NCBI GenBank assembly: GCA_033725935.1
Contig: MU867064.1
Location: 124,001 to 188,000, forward strand
Direction of reading: 5' to 3'
Length of the DNA stretch: 64,000 nt
Source: Cladorrhinum sp. PSN259
Lineage: Eukaryota > Ascomycota > Sordariomycetes > Sordariales > Podosporaceae
Part shown: positions 46,000-57,534 of the stretch, piece by piece
How the letters are laid out: each line of letters opens with the position of its first letter
Numbering within the stretch: position 1 is the first letter of the stretch
The notes under the pieces: model-generated
The model's database searches: none
The model's input: only the letters and a program-made list of their open reading frames with translations
Told to the model about the DNA's origin: nothing
Position numbers and translations under genes: made by a program

Positions 46000-48263
46000 C
46001 CCCAATGACCTATCTTCAGGCCCGTCCATGTAGTCATCTTGCCATTTTGATGCTCTTCGATGCACAGCCTGTGACAATCCGTTTTAAGACTCTCTTGGGA
46101 ATCCTACAGTTTCTAACATGTACCTTCAAGTATGCACTTCCTCTAAACTCACTTCATAGCCAGCTTGGAGACAAAACATCTGATTCCAACTCAAGCAAAT
46201 ACCGAATCGGATTCACTTTAGATTCCAAACCTAAACACCATACTAGTCAACATTTGACAGCTTTAAGGGGAATTGGGCACACGATCGGACATAGTACTTG
46301 TACAAAATCCACAAAATGCATCCCTGAAATGCTATGTATAGACTGTAGCTGATTTTTGGAAGACCCGCAAATCGTGCCTCATTCCTGCTTAACGCTTTCA
46401 AGCCTTTCATGAACTTCTAGCTCCTTCAAACCCACTGAATGCAGCGATGGCTGTAAGAAGAATCCCAAAAAACCAGTAGGGTGAAAGAACGAGCATTAGT
46501 TTCCGGCCAGATAATCTGACCTAGCAATAGGTATTGGCACGTAACTTGAACTAATATCTTTGCCCTGAAATCCGCTTCAAAAATGAAAAGAAGAAGAGTA
46601 GCGCGGTATCGTTTCCTCCAACCTAGACGAATATTAGAGACTTAACGGTGATTTATATTCTTTTGCCAGGAATTCTCTGCTGAATGCCCATCAATAGTCT
46701 TGAACAACGATATCAACAGGAACACATAACCGGAAGTCCAATGTTTGTTATGGCTCTTGTCTCTTGGATAGGAAGTGTCAAAGACAAGTTAGGAGTACTT
46801 CAAATAAACGATAGTATTTTTATTGCTCTGATCTGCGACTATTAGCAGCGATGGTACAGACTGCACCATGTTGAGGCCAATACTTCAGCGCTCAATCTCG
46901 ACGCTATTCAAATAATTCTGCTTGGTACGGAATTTGAGCTAGCCTCCGAGTCAATCTTTCGTCTTGAGTGGCCTCAACGGGAAAAAAGGTTTCTGTTACC
47001 AAATATCTCAATTAATTAAGGCAGCAAAAAATTGCCTTGTTTTCTTTCACCCTGTGGCTAAGAAACTGAACCGTTCCTATCGTTTCTTGCTCACTTAAAG
47101 AAGACTCGACGAGACCTTTTCACTTTGCTGTTCATAATAATAAGTATAGATAACTTCGGGACTGACTAAGCCGAACTGAGAAGCCCGCCAGAGACTCTCG
47201 CTCGTCGATTGCCAGGATTGCTGGTAGAAAATGGATTGGCACCTCGTCAAAGACCTACTTAGGAAGTAGCGCGAGGAAGAAGCCGAAAAGCATAGTCCTA
47301 ACTGGGCTTCCCTTTGGTTCGGGTTACTACTAGTTCCAGTACCTATTATGCTCTCAATAGCTCGAGTCTAGCTGACAATAATTCGGTAAAGCAACCAAAA
47401 CTTAACTCTGTATTCTGCAATCTTTAACCTGTTCTAGCCTATGTCTCAACTTTGGCCTATTTTCAGAAGATTTACGTTAGTGTGCATATAATGAGGCGAC
47501 TTCTATTGATGCAAGTGCAAGTAAAAAGGGTGTGCGCAGCCCGTTATTGTCAACACTACGTGTCTAGCTCCAATTTGATAAGCCTGAGCAAAATTTCCAA
47601 CAAATATTAGTTTATATCCAGTGTGCTCCGAGAAGGTCTTCATTATCCGATGTCTTCACGTTGGTTCAGTCCATGTAGGTAGTCTCCATAAAATAGCAGA
47701 ATGAAGGAGATATAATTTAAGTTGACTGATATTTTCTCTTGATCCAACTAGTCGTTTCCGAGAATTCGCCCATAGACGAAGAGGCTGGAATGAGTGTTCA
47801 AGTCTTAAACAACAACTTACCATCTGCTTTTTTTTTGAGCTGTGTTCAAGAGATAGCAGGTAAACTGGAAGGATGGGAGTAAAAGTGTCCCATAATCAGG
47901 AAGCTAACATATTAGTCTAAACAATAGATGAATCTTAAGAAGAGAAGAAGACAGACAACCAGAAAAGAGATCCCGGCTATTCGTATACATTTTTGCACTG
48001 ATAACGATCGACTTATACATATATCGCAGGAATAATATCACTGCATGGCTCGCAATATGAAAATACCGCATGGAAACTTTCTTGAAGCTTTCCTCTAATT
48101 GTATGGTACTGAACACACCGATAGCCATCGGTAAGTTTCGTTTTTGTAAAAGACTTGATCTGAAAGGATGAGTTCGAGAGGGGTAGGACAAGAAGAAAAA
48201 AAGATTTGAGAATGATAAATGATAACCATAAAACCTTTTGTTTATATTGAGGGGCAAAAGTAA
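46000..48263. other. AT-rich gene-empty island
   Basis: Base composition drops visibly compared with the rest of the window, and from about 46353 to 47903 no open frame of 60 codons exists on either strand. At 47231-47372 a plus-strand frame reads MDWHLVKDLLRK, an in-frame TAG, then REEEAEKHSPNWASLWFG, which could be a decayed coding piece. The island ends at a tRNA gene. A mutated transposon remnant is possible, but no terminal repeats or recognisable transposase or reverse transcriptase words were found. Confidence 0.5.
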
Positions 48264-48335
48264 CGATCCGCCCAGGGGTCGAACCTGGAACCTCCTGATT
48301 CGTAGTCAGACGCGCTGCCATTACGCCAGCGGACC
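48264..48335 (-). tRNA. tRNA-Arg (anticodon ACG)
   Basis: Read on the minus strand the 72 nt fold as a complete cloverleaf: acceptor arms GGTCCGC and GCGGATC (one G-T pair), D stem GCGT/GCGC, anticodon stem TCTGA/TCAGG with loop CTACGAA (anticodon ACG, read as ICG for Arg CGN codons), T arm CCAGG-TTCGACC-CCTGG. There is no intron and no encoded CCA, as expected for a eukaryote. Internal A and B boxes are intact. Confidence 0.95.
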
Positions 48336-48750
48336 TATCAGTGAATACCTGTAGGGGTTTTCACCTTCTAGATATATATCTAGATTTTCGAAATCACCCA
48401 ATGAGGTGTGAAAGATGCGATTAGAGTGGAATACCAGACAGTTAGAAGAGGCCGAAAGTAACGCGCTACACATTTGCAGCGAAAGCTCATCATGTGACTG
48501 GGCTGCATGGCCGAATACAAATCAGTGAGTGCGATCCAAGAAATGATGTCACTTTTCATAGGCAGTAGATAGAAGTTGATTGGTCAGCGGTTGGTTCCGA
48601 AGGCTGGACTAGGATTCTCAAACGGGGACTGCGGACCTCCGAGCTGTCCCAGAAGCTCTTAGTCTTTGACCGCAAAACGACAGAGTTGATAGAAGAGACA
48701 CGGTGGCAAACATAACCACTCACTCATACTAAACAGCAGAAAAATTCAAA
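48336..48750. other. Intergenic region between tRNA-Arg and the TMEM14-family gene
   Basis: It holds the 5' flank of the tRNA gene (minus strand) and the promoter of the TMEM14-family gene. No further gene is visible. Confidence 0.55.
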
Positions 48751-49194
48751 ATGGTATTTTGTCCATAACCAGCCAATTGCGTCTTGATTTCGCCTGCTGA
48801 CATTTTGCCCGGCATTCCAACAGGGCCTCGAACTTCCCGCTTACATTCTCTCCGGTTTGACAGCCGTCGGCGGAGCCATCGGATACGCGCGCACCGGAAG
48901 CAAGCCCAGCCTGATCGCAGGCGCCGCTGTTGGTCTTCTTTGTAGGGCCGCCCCTTTCAGTAACAAGATCATGACAATTGCTAACCAGACTATCATGCAG
49001 ATGGTCTTGGAGGCTATCGCCTCGCAAATAGCCAACCCTACGGTGTTGAGCTTGGCCTCCTTGCCAGCGTTGTCCTCGGCGGCGCTTCAGTTCCCCGCGC
49101 GATCAGGCTTCGCAAGCCAGTTCCCATCATGTTGTCCTTGTTTGCTTCGTACGGCTTGTTGACGTTTGGAAGTGCGTTCAGTCGCACTCTCTGA
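48751..49194 (+). CDS. TMEM14-family small membrane protein
   Basis: Three coding exons: 48751-48753 (only the ATG), 48824-48941 and 49001-49194, giving 104 residues, the normal size for TMEM14/UPF0136. The start ATG is followed directly by an intron (GTATTT...CAACAG); splicing gives MGLELPAYILSGLTAVGGAI. Four hydrophobic segments are seen, with the family words GGAIGYARTGSKPSLIAG, YGLGGYRLA, ELGLLASVVLGG and a final YGLLTFGSAF. Members sit in mitochondrial or other inner membranes; mammalian TMEM14C supports heme precursor import. It converges on the CMC2 gene 313 bp away. The exact role in fungi is not established. Confidence 0.9.
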
Positions 49195-49507
49195 AAGGAT
49201 GATAGGCGCCAGGAACAAAGACAAAAACAGAAAGCAAGTCCCAAAAGAACAAACCAAATTGATACCATTTTGGCTGTGCGCGTGTATCTCCCTTATATCA
49301 ATCATCATGTTCAATCACTTCGCCCTTGTGACGCGGTGTCTTTCCCTCACAGCGAGCCTCCTGGACTACATATCAAGCTGGTGTGTCGGGAAGGGCGGGG
49401 GTAATGTATGGGAGCAATATCTTCGGCAAGGAGGCTTCCTGAAAGTTGTGGAGGTTGGCGTAATGAGGGGAGAGTTGATTTGATTGTATGGGTATAATGG
49501 GGATCGT
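49195..49507. other. Convergent 3' region of the TMEM14-family and CMC2 genes
   Basis: Short non-coding space between two stop codons. Overlapping short frames exist on both strands, none recognisable. Confidence 0.6.
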
Positions 49508-49815
49508 CTAGGAGTTCTCGTCGATTTCCTTCCATTTTTGCCTGATTTTATCCTTCTTGTCCGCGACGCCGTTTCGGTTCGTAGCTTGCATCTTGTATCG
49601 TTCAGTCTTGAGACATGCTGCGAGAAGCTCCTTTTGATCATTGCACATGCCCATAGACTTCCACACAAAGCCCTTCGCGTGACATTCCTCCAGGGCAACC
49701 ATCAGGTCCTCACATGCTATGCGTGGAATTTGTTGTTAGAACCCAAGTCAGTTGGTCGGCATTTGAAATGAAACAGCCTACCGAGGTTGTCCTTTGTATG
49801 AAGAAGAGGATGCAT
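49508..49815 (-). CDS. CMC2: Twin CX9C protein, COX assembly mitochondrial protein 2 (CMC2)
   Basis: Two exons on the minus strand, 49815-49782 and 49716-49508, give 80 residues. Spliced, the N terminus is MHPLLHTKDNLACEDLMVAL. Cys13/Cys23 (C-EDLMVALEE-C) and Cys36/Cys46 (C-NDQKELLAA-C) form the twin CX9C helical hairpin oxidised by MIA40 in the intermembrane space. Yeast Cmc2 helps cytochrome c oxidase biogenesis, and the MHP start and WK.I motif (QKWKEIDE) match that family. The first of the four cysteines straddles the 65-bp intron, so the unspliced frame misses it. The gene is divergent from prefoldin subunit 2, with 298 bp between starts. Confidence 0.92.
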
Positions 49816-50113
49816 GGTGAGTGATGGTTCTATTTATTGGTAGTCAACTTTGGTTTGCGGAACGATTTAGTCTCAACGGACGATTTGTCGCAAAGGGAAC
49901 TGGGCCTAGCGGGCACTTTTCCAGGCCAAGGACTCAAAAGTTTAGCGGAGGAGCTTTGGCCACCTATCATCGCGGGTTCCACAAAGTCAAGGAGGGGCCA
50001 GGATCCGCCCACCATCAACGGCTGTCAGTCTTCACTGGTTAATCTGAGCTTGTCCTTCAACCTCAACAACCAAATTGCTTCTGTAGGGTTCACGATCATC
50101 TTTGCAGGCTATA

Positions 50114-50748
50114 ATGGCGTCACAAGCAGCGGCATCCAAGAAGCAGCAAGGTAAGATGTTTGGATTATAGAACATCTTGGTACGGCAGTTTTCTGACTTC
50201 TGATCTCAACATCTCCCTAGACCTCCAGGTCCAATACAGCACTTACAAAAACACCCTCCAGCAAATTGCGCAAAAAATCGGCGATGTTGAGCAAGAAGCT
50301 GAGGAACACAAGTAAGAAGAGACCCCGCCATTTTTTATTACTCGGAACTCAAAGCTCTCAACTTCTCCCGTCCTTGTCTTTTGTGTTGCGTCACATCGCC
50401 TTGGTCTCTGATATCACACCGCTTCGCACTTACCTCTTCACCGCTCCGGTCTAACAATCTTGATAGACTCGTTTTGGAAACATTGATTCCCCTTCCCGAG
50501 GAGCGCAAGTGCTTCCGCATGATAAACGGTGTTTTGGTGGAGAGGACTGTCAAGGATGTGGTCCCCGCTCTTCAGACAAATGCCGAGGGCCTAAAGAAGG
50601 TCCTTGATGACTTGGTAAAGCAGTACAAGGCCAAGCAGGATGAACTTGAAAAATGGAAGGTATGTGAGGTCATACCAGACCCATCGTGACCAAATTTAAT
50701 AACTCTTGCTTGCAGAAGAAGAACAATGTTCAGGTTGTGCAGTCATGA
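50114..50748 (+). CDS. GIM4: Prefoldin subunit 2 (GIM4)
   Basis: Four exons (50114-50150, 50221-50311, 50467-50659, 50716-50748) give 117 residues. Prefoldin is the jellyfish-shaped cytosolic chaperone that hands actin and tubulin to the CCT chaperonin. The beta-type subunit layout is clear: N-terminal helix (QVQYSTYKNTLQQIAQKIGD), a beta-hairpin core (CFRMINGVLVERTVKDVVPA) and a C-terminal helix (LKKVLDDLVKQYKAKQDELE). The introns are 70, 155 and 56 bp; the second is longer than usual for this window. The last exon adds only ten codons. Confidence 0.95.
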
Positions 50749-53365
50749 GGTTAGTCACCCCATGACCGCTTCGACTTGCCTTGCAAAACACAAGGGAGGG
50801 GCACCATGTCACTGTGTACACCGTGATGACGCGTGCTCGATGTGCGGTGGTGAGGAAAAGATTCTTCTTACCATGCCGTCCTACTGTCAAGTCGCCATGA
50901 GGAAGGTCGGAGATAGGTGGGCACGTGTGATGGCCTCGATGGAGAGGCAGGCTATCCTCTATTATGACAACCGAAAAGAAACATTTTCTATGCCTGGCCG
51001 GACCAGAGAGGGTGTGTGGGATGAGTTGTACAAATTCCCGGGACTGCAGCCTAGTGGCGTGGATAGTGGGTAGTGGGTGCCGCGATGCCCAACAGTCGCT
51101 CGAGTCCTGGAGAAACGGTTGGGCTGCGATGGGATTGGCACTCGTGTTTTTGGTGGTGCGGGGCTGATGGGTTGAACATGCTGGCAGAACAAACACGACA
51201 GTCCCCAAATCTTGTCCGACAGCCTTCTACACTACGGCCACGCCTCGAGGCGGTTTTTTCTGTAATCTGAACCGCTGGCTAGAGTTGATTTCGACGCCAG
51301 CACGTTGGAGATCGGGAGTGGTCGGGGTGACACTGCCCGAACGTCGGCATAAATGTACCAGCTCTGTATTTGAAGCTGACCAATGCAGACAAATTCCCAT
51401 TGTGTTCACAGATTATTTTCCCCAATAAGATCGTTGAATTGAGGCCGACCTTCACCATTGGCCGAGAATAATGTCGATTTTGAGCCAGTCAAGTGTTTCC
51501 CGGCCCTGTGTTACGCCAGCGGCTGCGTCCCAGGAGGTCGAGGAAGAGATTTGGGCCACTCACCAAGGATCTCACAGCCCCTTCGGCCCAAGGCCGTCAA
51601 GTCAGCCCATCAGGCTTCCCGCCCTGCCTTCTGTTCCTGGCCTGCATATGTTTACACGCAAAAGCAATTGTCGAATCATCTTCAAAAACCGCCCACCATG
51701 TTGCTTTAGATCCCAAGCTAAGAGAGTGGGGCCCAAGACATCACTTCGGTTGGCACTTCAGTTCTTCCACATCTCGCTTTCCCACTCCAGGAAGGGGACT
51801 CAGAACATCACCGAGATGCGGACGTCACCGTAGGCCATGACGGAGTGTTCACTGATCGGACAGAGGAGAGATGTAATTGAAGCCTGTGGCCGATATAATA
51901 AAAGGGATAGCTTTTGTTTGCTACAGAGGTAGGCTTATAGGTGGAGCGTTGGTCTTACCTCTCTCCTTGGTAACATGTTTTGAATTGGAAGTTAATAACT
52001 CGTTTGAAGAGGAAAATTAGACCAAGATAATAAATCTCCGAAGGCAGTTAAAAAGTCACTACCGTTTGCTGTTGTTGCGAAACCGAAAGAGCAAGAGTGT
52101 GACGAAGAAAGAAACGGCTGGGTGGTAAGGTAGAGGGTACATAAAAAGCGGAGAGATGCCAGCGTGGCCGCAGCCTATTACATTGTATCCGCTACTTTGG
52201 CCGTAGGGCTTTGGAGAGTGCGCGCTCCATCAATCGTTTTCCTCCTTGGCGATGGAGCTTGTTGCCGTGGGTGCTGGGACGGTGGCAGGGGTCAGCTTGG
52301 AGAGGATCCGCTGCACCCCATTCCTCTTTTCACCCACGTCTTCCCACAACCGACCCCACGCACGCACTGCAGCCCTTCTCTTGCATCCCACCAGTTTTCC
52401 ATGCACCGCAGCAGCAAAAGACAGCAGATCTAATAAGGCGAACAAGAGACTAGGTCCTCGGCCAACTCAGACAGACACCACTCATCTGGGAAAACAAGTG
52501 AGGTTACCCCAAGGCCCACGGCACACGGAAAACAGGTACCTCGCAGAGTCAAACAAAGTAACCCAGCCCAAAGTACGTATCCATCCACGCCCAAATTACC
52601 CGTCCGTAGAGGTGCGCGTACCGGTATACACATGACAGAACGTGAGGCATGGCAGCACCATTATCACATCGCATTGTACCTGCACTCCATGTAGCATAGC
52701 GAACTACTAGCCCGCATCTCACCGTCCTGGCTCCGCTCTTGTCACGCAGGACACAGGACGCAGCAACGCAGATGCAGACGCAGCACAGCACACAGGCATC
52801 CCGTCCGCGCCGGTCACGCACTGCTTCTAACGCGACTCTGCAGACATCCATCCCACAGTCCATGACCGACGAGGGACCGCAATCAACAAACTTGAAGACG
52901 CACAACCGAGCATAACCAATCTACAGTACCCCCGCGATCCACGGCTTGCTGTCCTGTGCCGACCGACGTAGCCAACCACTGTCATTTGTATCGCCATTTG
53001 GTGTAACCGCAACACGATAGCGCACAGAAACATACAGTGCTCGGCGACGGGGACCCAGTAGCTTCAACCCGACCACACGGGATATACTATAGTTGGCGGG
53101 AAGATCGGACCAGTCGCTTACGCTCTACATACGGCAAGAGCATTGCTGTGCGTCAAGCAGCAAGGCGCATCGATCCAGCAGCTGTCGACGACGACGCCAT
53201 ATCGCCCACCCCAGGTAGAGTTCACTGCCCATCTCCGGCCGCCACCACTTGTTGGTCTCGCCTTGAGAAGAATCTCAGATCCCTACTCTTATCGGGCTCT
53301 TGCGTTACCAAACTCAGGCTTCTCTGCCCGCTGTCATCTGTCATCCGGCATTCATCGTCTACCCC
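50749..53365. other. Intergenic region downstream of prefoldin subunit 2
   Basis: About 2.6 kb with only short, mutually overlapping frames on both strands. The part near 52600-53040 is rich in repeated CGCAG and GCACA words but has no clear tandem period. No gene, RNA or repeat family is recognised. Confidence 0.45.
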
Positions 53366-53370
53366 CCCGT

Positions 53371-53404
<34 letters not shown>

Positions 53405-53406
53405 CG

Positions 53407-53457
<51 letters not shown>

Positions 53458-53590
53458 CGTNNNNNNNNNNAACACCAAAAATAAACGGCTCATTGGGTCC
53501 CAAAAACACCCGTAATTTCCCCCGGTTAACAGTTTCCCCGACTAAATCGGCATCCCCCCCATTTCCCCCCCCCCCCCCCCCCCCCCCCAT
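53366..53590. repeat. G-homopolymer, 10-N gap and C-homopolymer
   Basis: A tract of almost pure G (about 53369-53457, one CGC interruption) abuts ten Ns at 53461-53470, and a C-run of about 21 follows near 53567-53588. This is an assembly gap whose flanks are probably low-quality or collapsed sequence. Open frames crossing it (poly-Gly or poly-Pro) are artefacts. Confidence 0.85.
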
Positions 53591-53899
53591 CCTCACCCCT
53601 CCCCCTCCCACTCTACCCACCCTCTGCCTCCACCCCCTACCGCAGTGTACCAGCCCCAGGCTTCCGTTACAGCCTGAAGGTCGGGCAGGGAAACTTGTAA
53701 GGAGTAAGCTTAGGAAGCGTCGAGTAGGTACCTAGACGCTTGACGCAGGTTTCTGCAAGTTAAGCCGCAAAGCGAGACTTCACAAGCCTTACCTCCCTGC
53801 AACGTGTCCAACGACACATCACCCTACTCTATTCCACCTGTACGAGCTGGCAGTCCAAGGAATTTACAAGAAGCCGGCACCCGCTGCAAGTAGCCAAAT

Positions 53900-54952
53900 A
53901 TGTCCGACTCCCCCCAATCCAGTTCCAAGGACGTTGTTGAACATGGTGCACCGTCACCCGAAGACGACGCACAAATGAACGATCCTCAAGACCCACACTC
54001 GAGCGGTCTCGCCTACGAGTTTGAAGTTAAAGAGCAAGACAGGTGGTTGCCCATAGCCAATGGTAAGTCATGGTATCCCCCCCTTCTCTGCTTCTTGCGT
54101 TGTTCCGGTTCGCCATGATTCGCGTGCGCTTGTCGTTGCCCCTCCTCAACCAAAGATCGTGCGCTTGCATGGCGATAGAACCCTTTTGGACGGTATCGCT
54201 TCTGCTCTGCCTATCAGACGGCCCCCCATCCCAGCCCCTTCATGGCGAACCATTCGTCCCCCGAATCGCCAGAAGCGCCCCGCGCTTCCTCGTCCAAAGG
54301 CGACAAAGCTGATATCTACGATGCTAACATACGCAACTTCGCACCAGTGGCCCGTATCATGAAGAATGCGCTTCCCGAAAATGCAAAGATAGCAAAGGAA
54401 GCCAAGGAGTGCATGCAAGAATGCGTCAGCGAATTTATATCCTTTATCACTAGCGAGGGTAAGCTATCATGGACGTGGGGTTTCCATGAGACATACTTGT
54501 CATGATGCGTTTGCATGGCTGACCTTTTGCAGCTTCTGAGAAATGCCACCAGGAAAAGAGGAAAACCGTGAACGGCGAGGATATCCTATTCGCTATGACG
54601 TCTTTGGGATTTGAAAACTATGCCGAAGCACTCAAGATCTATTTGTCAAAGTACCGAGAGGTAAGTCTATTGTGGTCTCTTCCCTATGGGCTAAGGAGGC
54701 CTGTACATTTTCATTACGCCTTTTTCATGCCCATGACATGGTTCCTAATGCCAAAAGCAGCAGTCGCAGTCGAACCGAGGTGACAACCACCAAAACCGGC
54801 CAAACAGCCAAGGCTACGGTGCTCCTGGCCCGGCGAACCCCGGTGCTGGCGCGTTTGGTGCCGGGGATCTGGGAGGAGACGGGAGCGATGGTCAGGGTTA
54901 TAGTCTCTACGGTGCCCAGACTGGACATAACGGGGCTGGTGGCGAGTACTAA
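53900..54952 (+). CDS. hapC: CCAAT-binding factor subunit HAP3/HapC (NF-YB)
   Basis: Four exons (53900-54062, 54348-54458, 54533-54660, then 54758 or 54761 to 54952) give about 197-198 residues. The protein pairs with HAP5/NF-YC through a histone fold and, with HAP2, binds CCAAT boxes; in ascomycetes the complex governs respiration, nitrogen and iron genes. The core is unmistakable: EQDRWLPIAN, VARIMKNALPENAKIAKEAK, ECMQECVSEFISFITSEASE, KRKTVNGEDILFAMTSLGFE. It ends with a Gln/Asn/Gly-rich tail (GAPGPANPGAGAFGAGDLGG). The first intron is 285 bp, far longer than its neighbours, and contains an ATG frame in phase with exon 2. The tandem CAGCAG acceptor before the last exon may vary by one Gln. 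Confidence 0.96.
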
Positions 54953-56818
54953 CCGACTGCACCCTGTTGCTGTGTTAGTATAGGCTGGGCACTTTGTGCC
55001 CATCATCGACTTTTTTTTATTCTTGAGGAGGGGGTTTCTTTTTATGAAGTATGTATAAGTATAGGACCAAATTAGATATCCACCTGGACAATGAGCGTAA
55101 ACTCATGACAGCCATGTTCTGGGAAGGAAAGGTAAAAGCGAAAGGTTGGGCTATTGGTGTGTTTGGCTGTTTTGCCTTGAATTGCACTATATATCCCTCT
55201 GGTGTTCTATTAAATTCTTGGGTTCAATTACCGTATCCAATATATATATCAAATTGTTTCTCTTTAACTCATGATCGCCTGGACTGACAGAGAGTAAATA
55301 AAGCGCACAGACCGCCTTCCATTTACGGTCTAGGGGTCCTGCATCACGCATAAACCAGTGTGACTAGATAGGTGCACGTACCATCTGCGGGTGTGGGTGC
55401 CTATTTTTCAGAATCTCAGTCAATGTTTCTAGCGAAGGAAAAGAGTCTTAATCCAAATTGATCCAGTGGCAGAAAACTTTTGAGGCCTTCCGTCTCGCAG
55501 GAACCAATCCGAAAATTACCACGTTACTGGGTGGGGAGGGAATGGGTGGAATTATTGTCCGTTTCGAGAAGCAATTATTGGGATCTTATTTCTGGGTTAA
55601 TTTTTTTATTTTTTTTATTTTTAAAAAAAAATTGCGATTTGGTTCTCAGTTTTGTTGAAGGGAATGAAGATTCCCAGGTTTACGACAATAGTACGGCGGC
55701 GACAGGGCGACATGGCGACAAAAAGAAAAGGGAAAAAAAAAAAAAAAAAAAGTTATATGGGTTAATCAGGTATAAGGTTTTATTTTCTGATCTAATTAGA
55801 TAGGTTATTTTACGGGTGAAGATGGGAGAGGCGAAAGCAAAAAAAAAGGGTCAGTAAAAAGAATGGAGTTTTTGACGGAGAAGGGCTGTATCTAGAAATC
55901 AAGAGTTATATTTATACTACTGTTGATACTACCATAATATGATTGGAGAGCGGAACCGAACCGGGTGGTTTGTGTGTATTTAAATCATGATGTATAGGAC
56001 CATAATCAAGTTTTTTTTTAGTTTTTTTTAGTTTTTTTTTGGGGGGGGGATAATTCTCGAATTGTTGTACATTACTATTTTTATTATCTTGTACTCTTGT
56101 ACTCGTGTAGGTCTTAAAGCTTTTGCAAGGTTCATTGGGGGATTTTATGGTGGGGCACCTGGAACGGGAACTTGAATGCAAGGAGGAGGCGGGCCATCAA
56201 GGTGCTCGTCGCTTTCTTAAAAGTACAAGAAATGTTTTGGCAAAGTTTAGTTAGCGGGCCACGTGATGGTGGCTGTTGTGGTCAGGTAATGTTTTGAATG
56301 AACTGAAATCTGACAAGGCTTTCGTTAAAATAATCCCGTACGGAGGTGGTGAGGTTTGGTTGATTTGGAGGCGGGCGGTGGCCTGGGAGGCGGTTCGGTG
56401 GGTGAGCTGGTCATGGTGCGGTTTTCAATTGTGTTTCGGGATTTTGAACGGTTTGGAACAACGACAAGTACTTTTGGGGGTTGTCTAGGCGAGGCTGCGT
56501 GTGCTTGAGGCGAGGTGAAGTGAAGGGAAGGGACGGGGGAAATCATTTTCACGGGTCTTTTGTTTCTTTTTCAATTCTCTTTATCTGTTATCCCTGAGAA
56601 TATTCATCTCTTTTTCTAGGATACTAAAAGATAACATCTTCGTTCATTGCTTCTTCCCATGCAGAGGGCAACACATAATTTGCTCGGGTTCGGGGATAAG
56701 AAAGCCAAAAAGAAATTAAGGTTAGAATCCTGACGTTTTGAAAGGAAGGAGACACCAAAATTGCGGGGGAAATCGAGATCGAGAGACCGCCAGGATACCG
56801 TCGAATACAACACAAGGC
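54953..56818. other. AT-rich intergenic region downstream of HAP3
   Basis: No convincing gene. Several homopolymers stand out: T/A runs near 55600-55630, an A-run at 55734-55750, and three T-runs followed by nine Gs at 56010-56049. Short frames on both strands are unconvincing. Confidence 0.5.
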
Positions 56819-57047
56819 ATGGCCGAGTGCTACCGACATGGGGGCGAGAACCGGCCGGGAGAGGAAGACAGCAGCAACAACCCCAAGAACATCATCAGGC
56901 CATCGTTCACTGAATTTGTGAAAAAGTCAAAGGAGGCGCTGACTACCCGAAGAGGTATCACGTTCGTGCAACAGAAGATTGGACATCAAGGTGTTGGTGA
57001 TGCCGGTGCAGGTGGAGGCGGCGGCGGTGGTGGTACCACACATGCCG
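56819..57047 (+). CDS. Possible short exon, unknown protein
   Basis: From an ATG at 56819 an open frame encodes MAECYRHGGENRPGEEDSSN, then IRPSFTEFVKKSKEALTTRR and a Gly-rich run, reaching a good donor (GCCG|GTGAGT) at 57048. The amphipathic middle looks protein-like and the donor is consensus. No acceptor downstream joins it in frame to the bZIP-like exon starting at 57535, so if real it is a separate small gene or a leader exon. An acceptor near 57194 (TACAAAG) would continue it for about 50 codons. I do not recognise the family. Confidence 0.3.
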
Positions 57048-57534
57048 GTGAGTTTATCTTTACTCTTTTTTCTTGCCTTCGGAATTCGGAACCCCATACC
57101 ATTTGGAATCATTGGGGAGGGATGATCATTACCGCCTTTTGGGGGATCGGAGTTTGGAGATCGGAACCATCAATGTGTATATTTACAAAGATTTGTCACG
57201 TTGCGTACCTACCGGTTCGGGATCGGGATCGTCAATGTGGGCTTGGCCATGGGTTGGGTTGGTTGCGAGGTTGTACGTTATGCCGGTCAGCAGCGCTACC
57301 CACAAGCACCTTGAGGGGCCTCGAATCAATCGGGTGTCAAGAAGATGATCGGGTGGTTTGGGAAGATTTTGGTTATAGGGGAAGGTGTATGTAGGTAGGA
57401 TGATTTGGTTCAGTCGTATTTGTTCATACACCTTTCCTCTCTCTTTTTTTCCCTTTGTTTTCTTCTTTTCTTTTATCGGTGGTTGGGTGTTATTCGTACC
57501 ATCATTTGACTCATCACACTTAAACATATTGAGA

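Noticed and set aside
53037..53735. Long frames encoding poly-Gly or poly-Pro
   Set aside because: They run through homopolymers and the N gap and are assembly artefacts.
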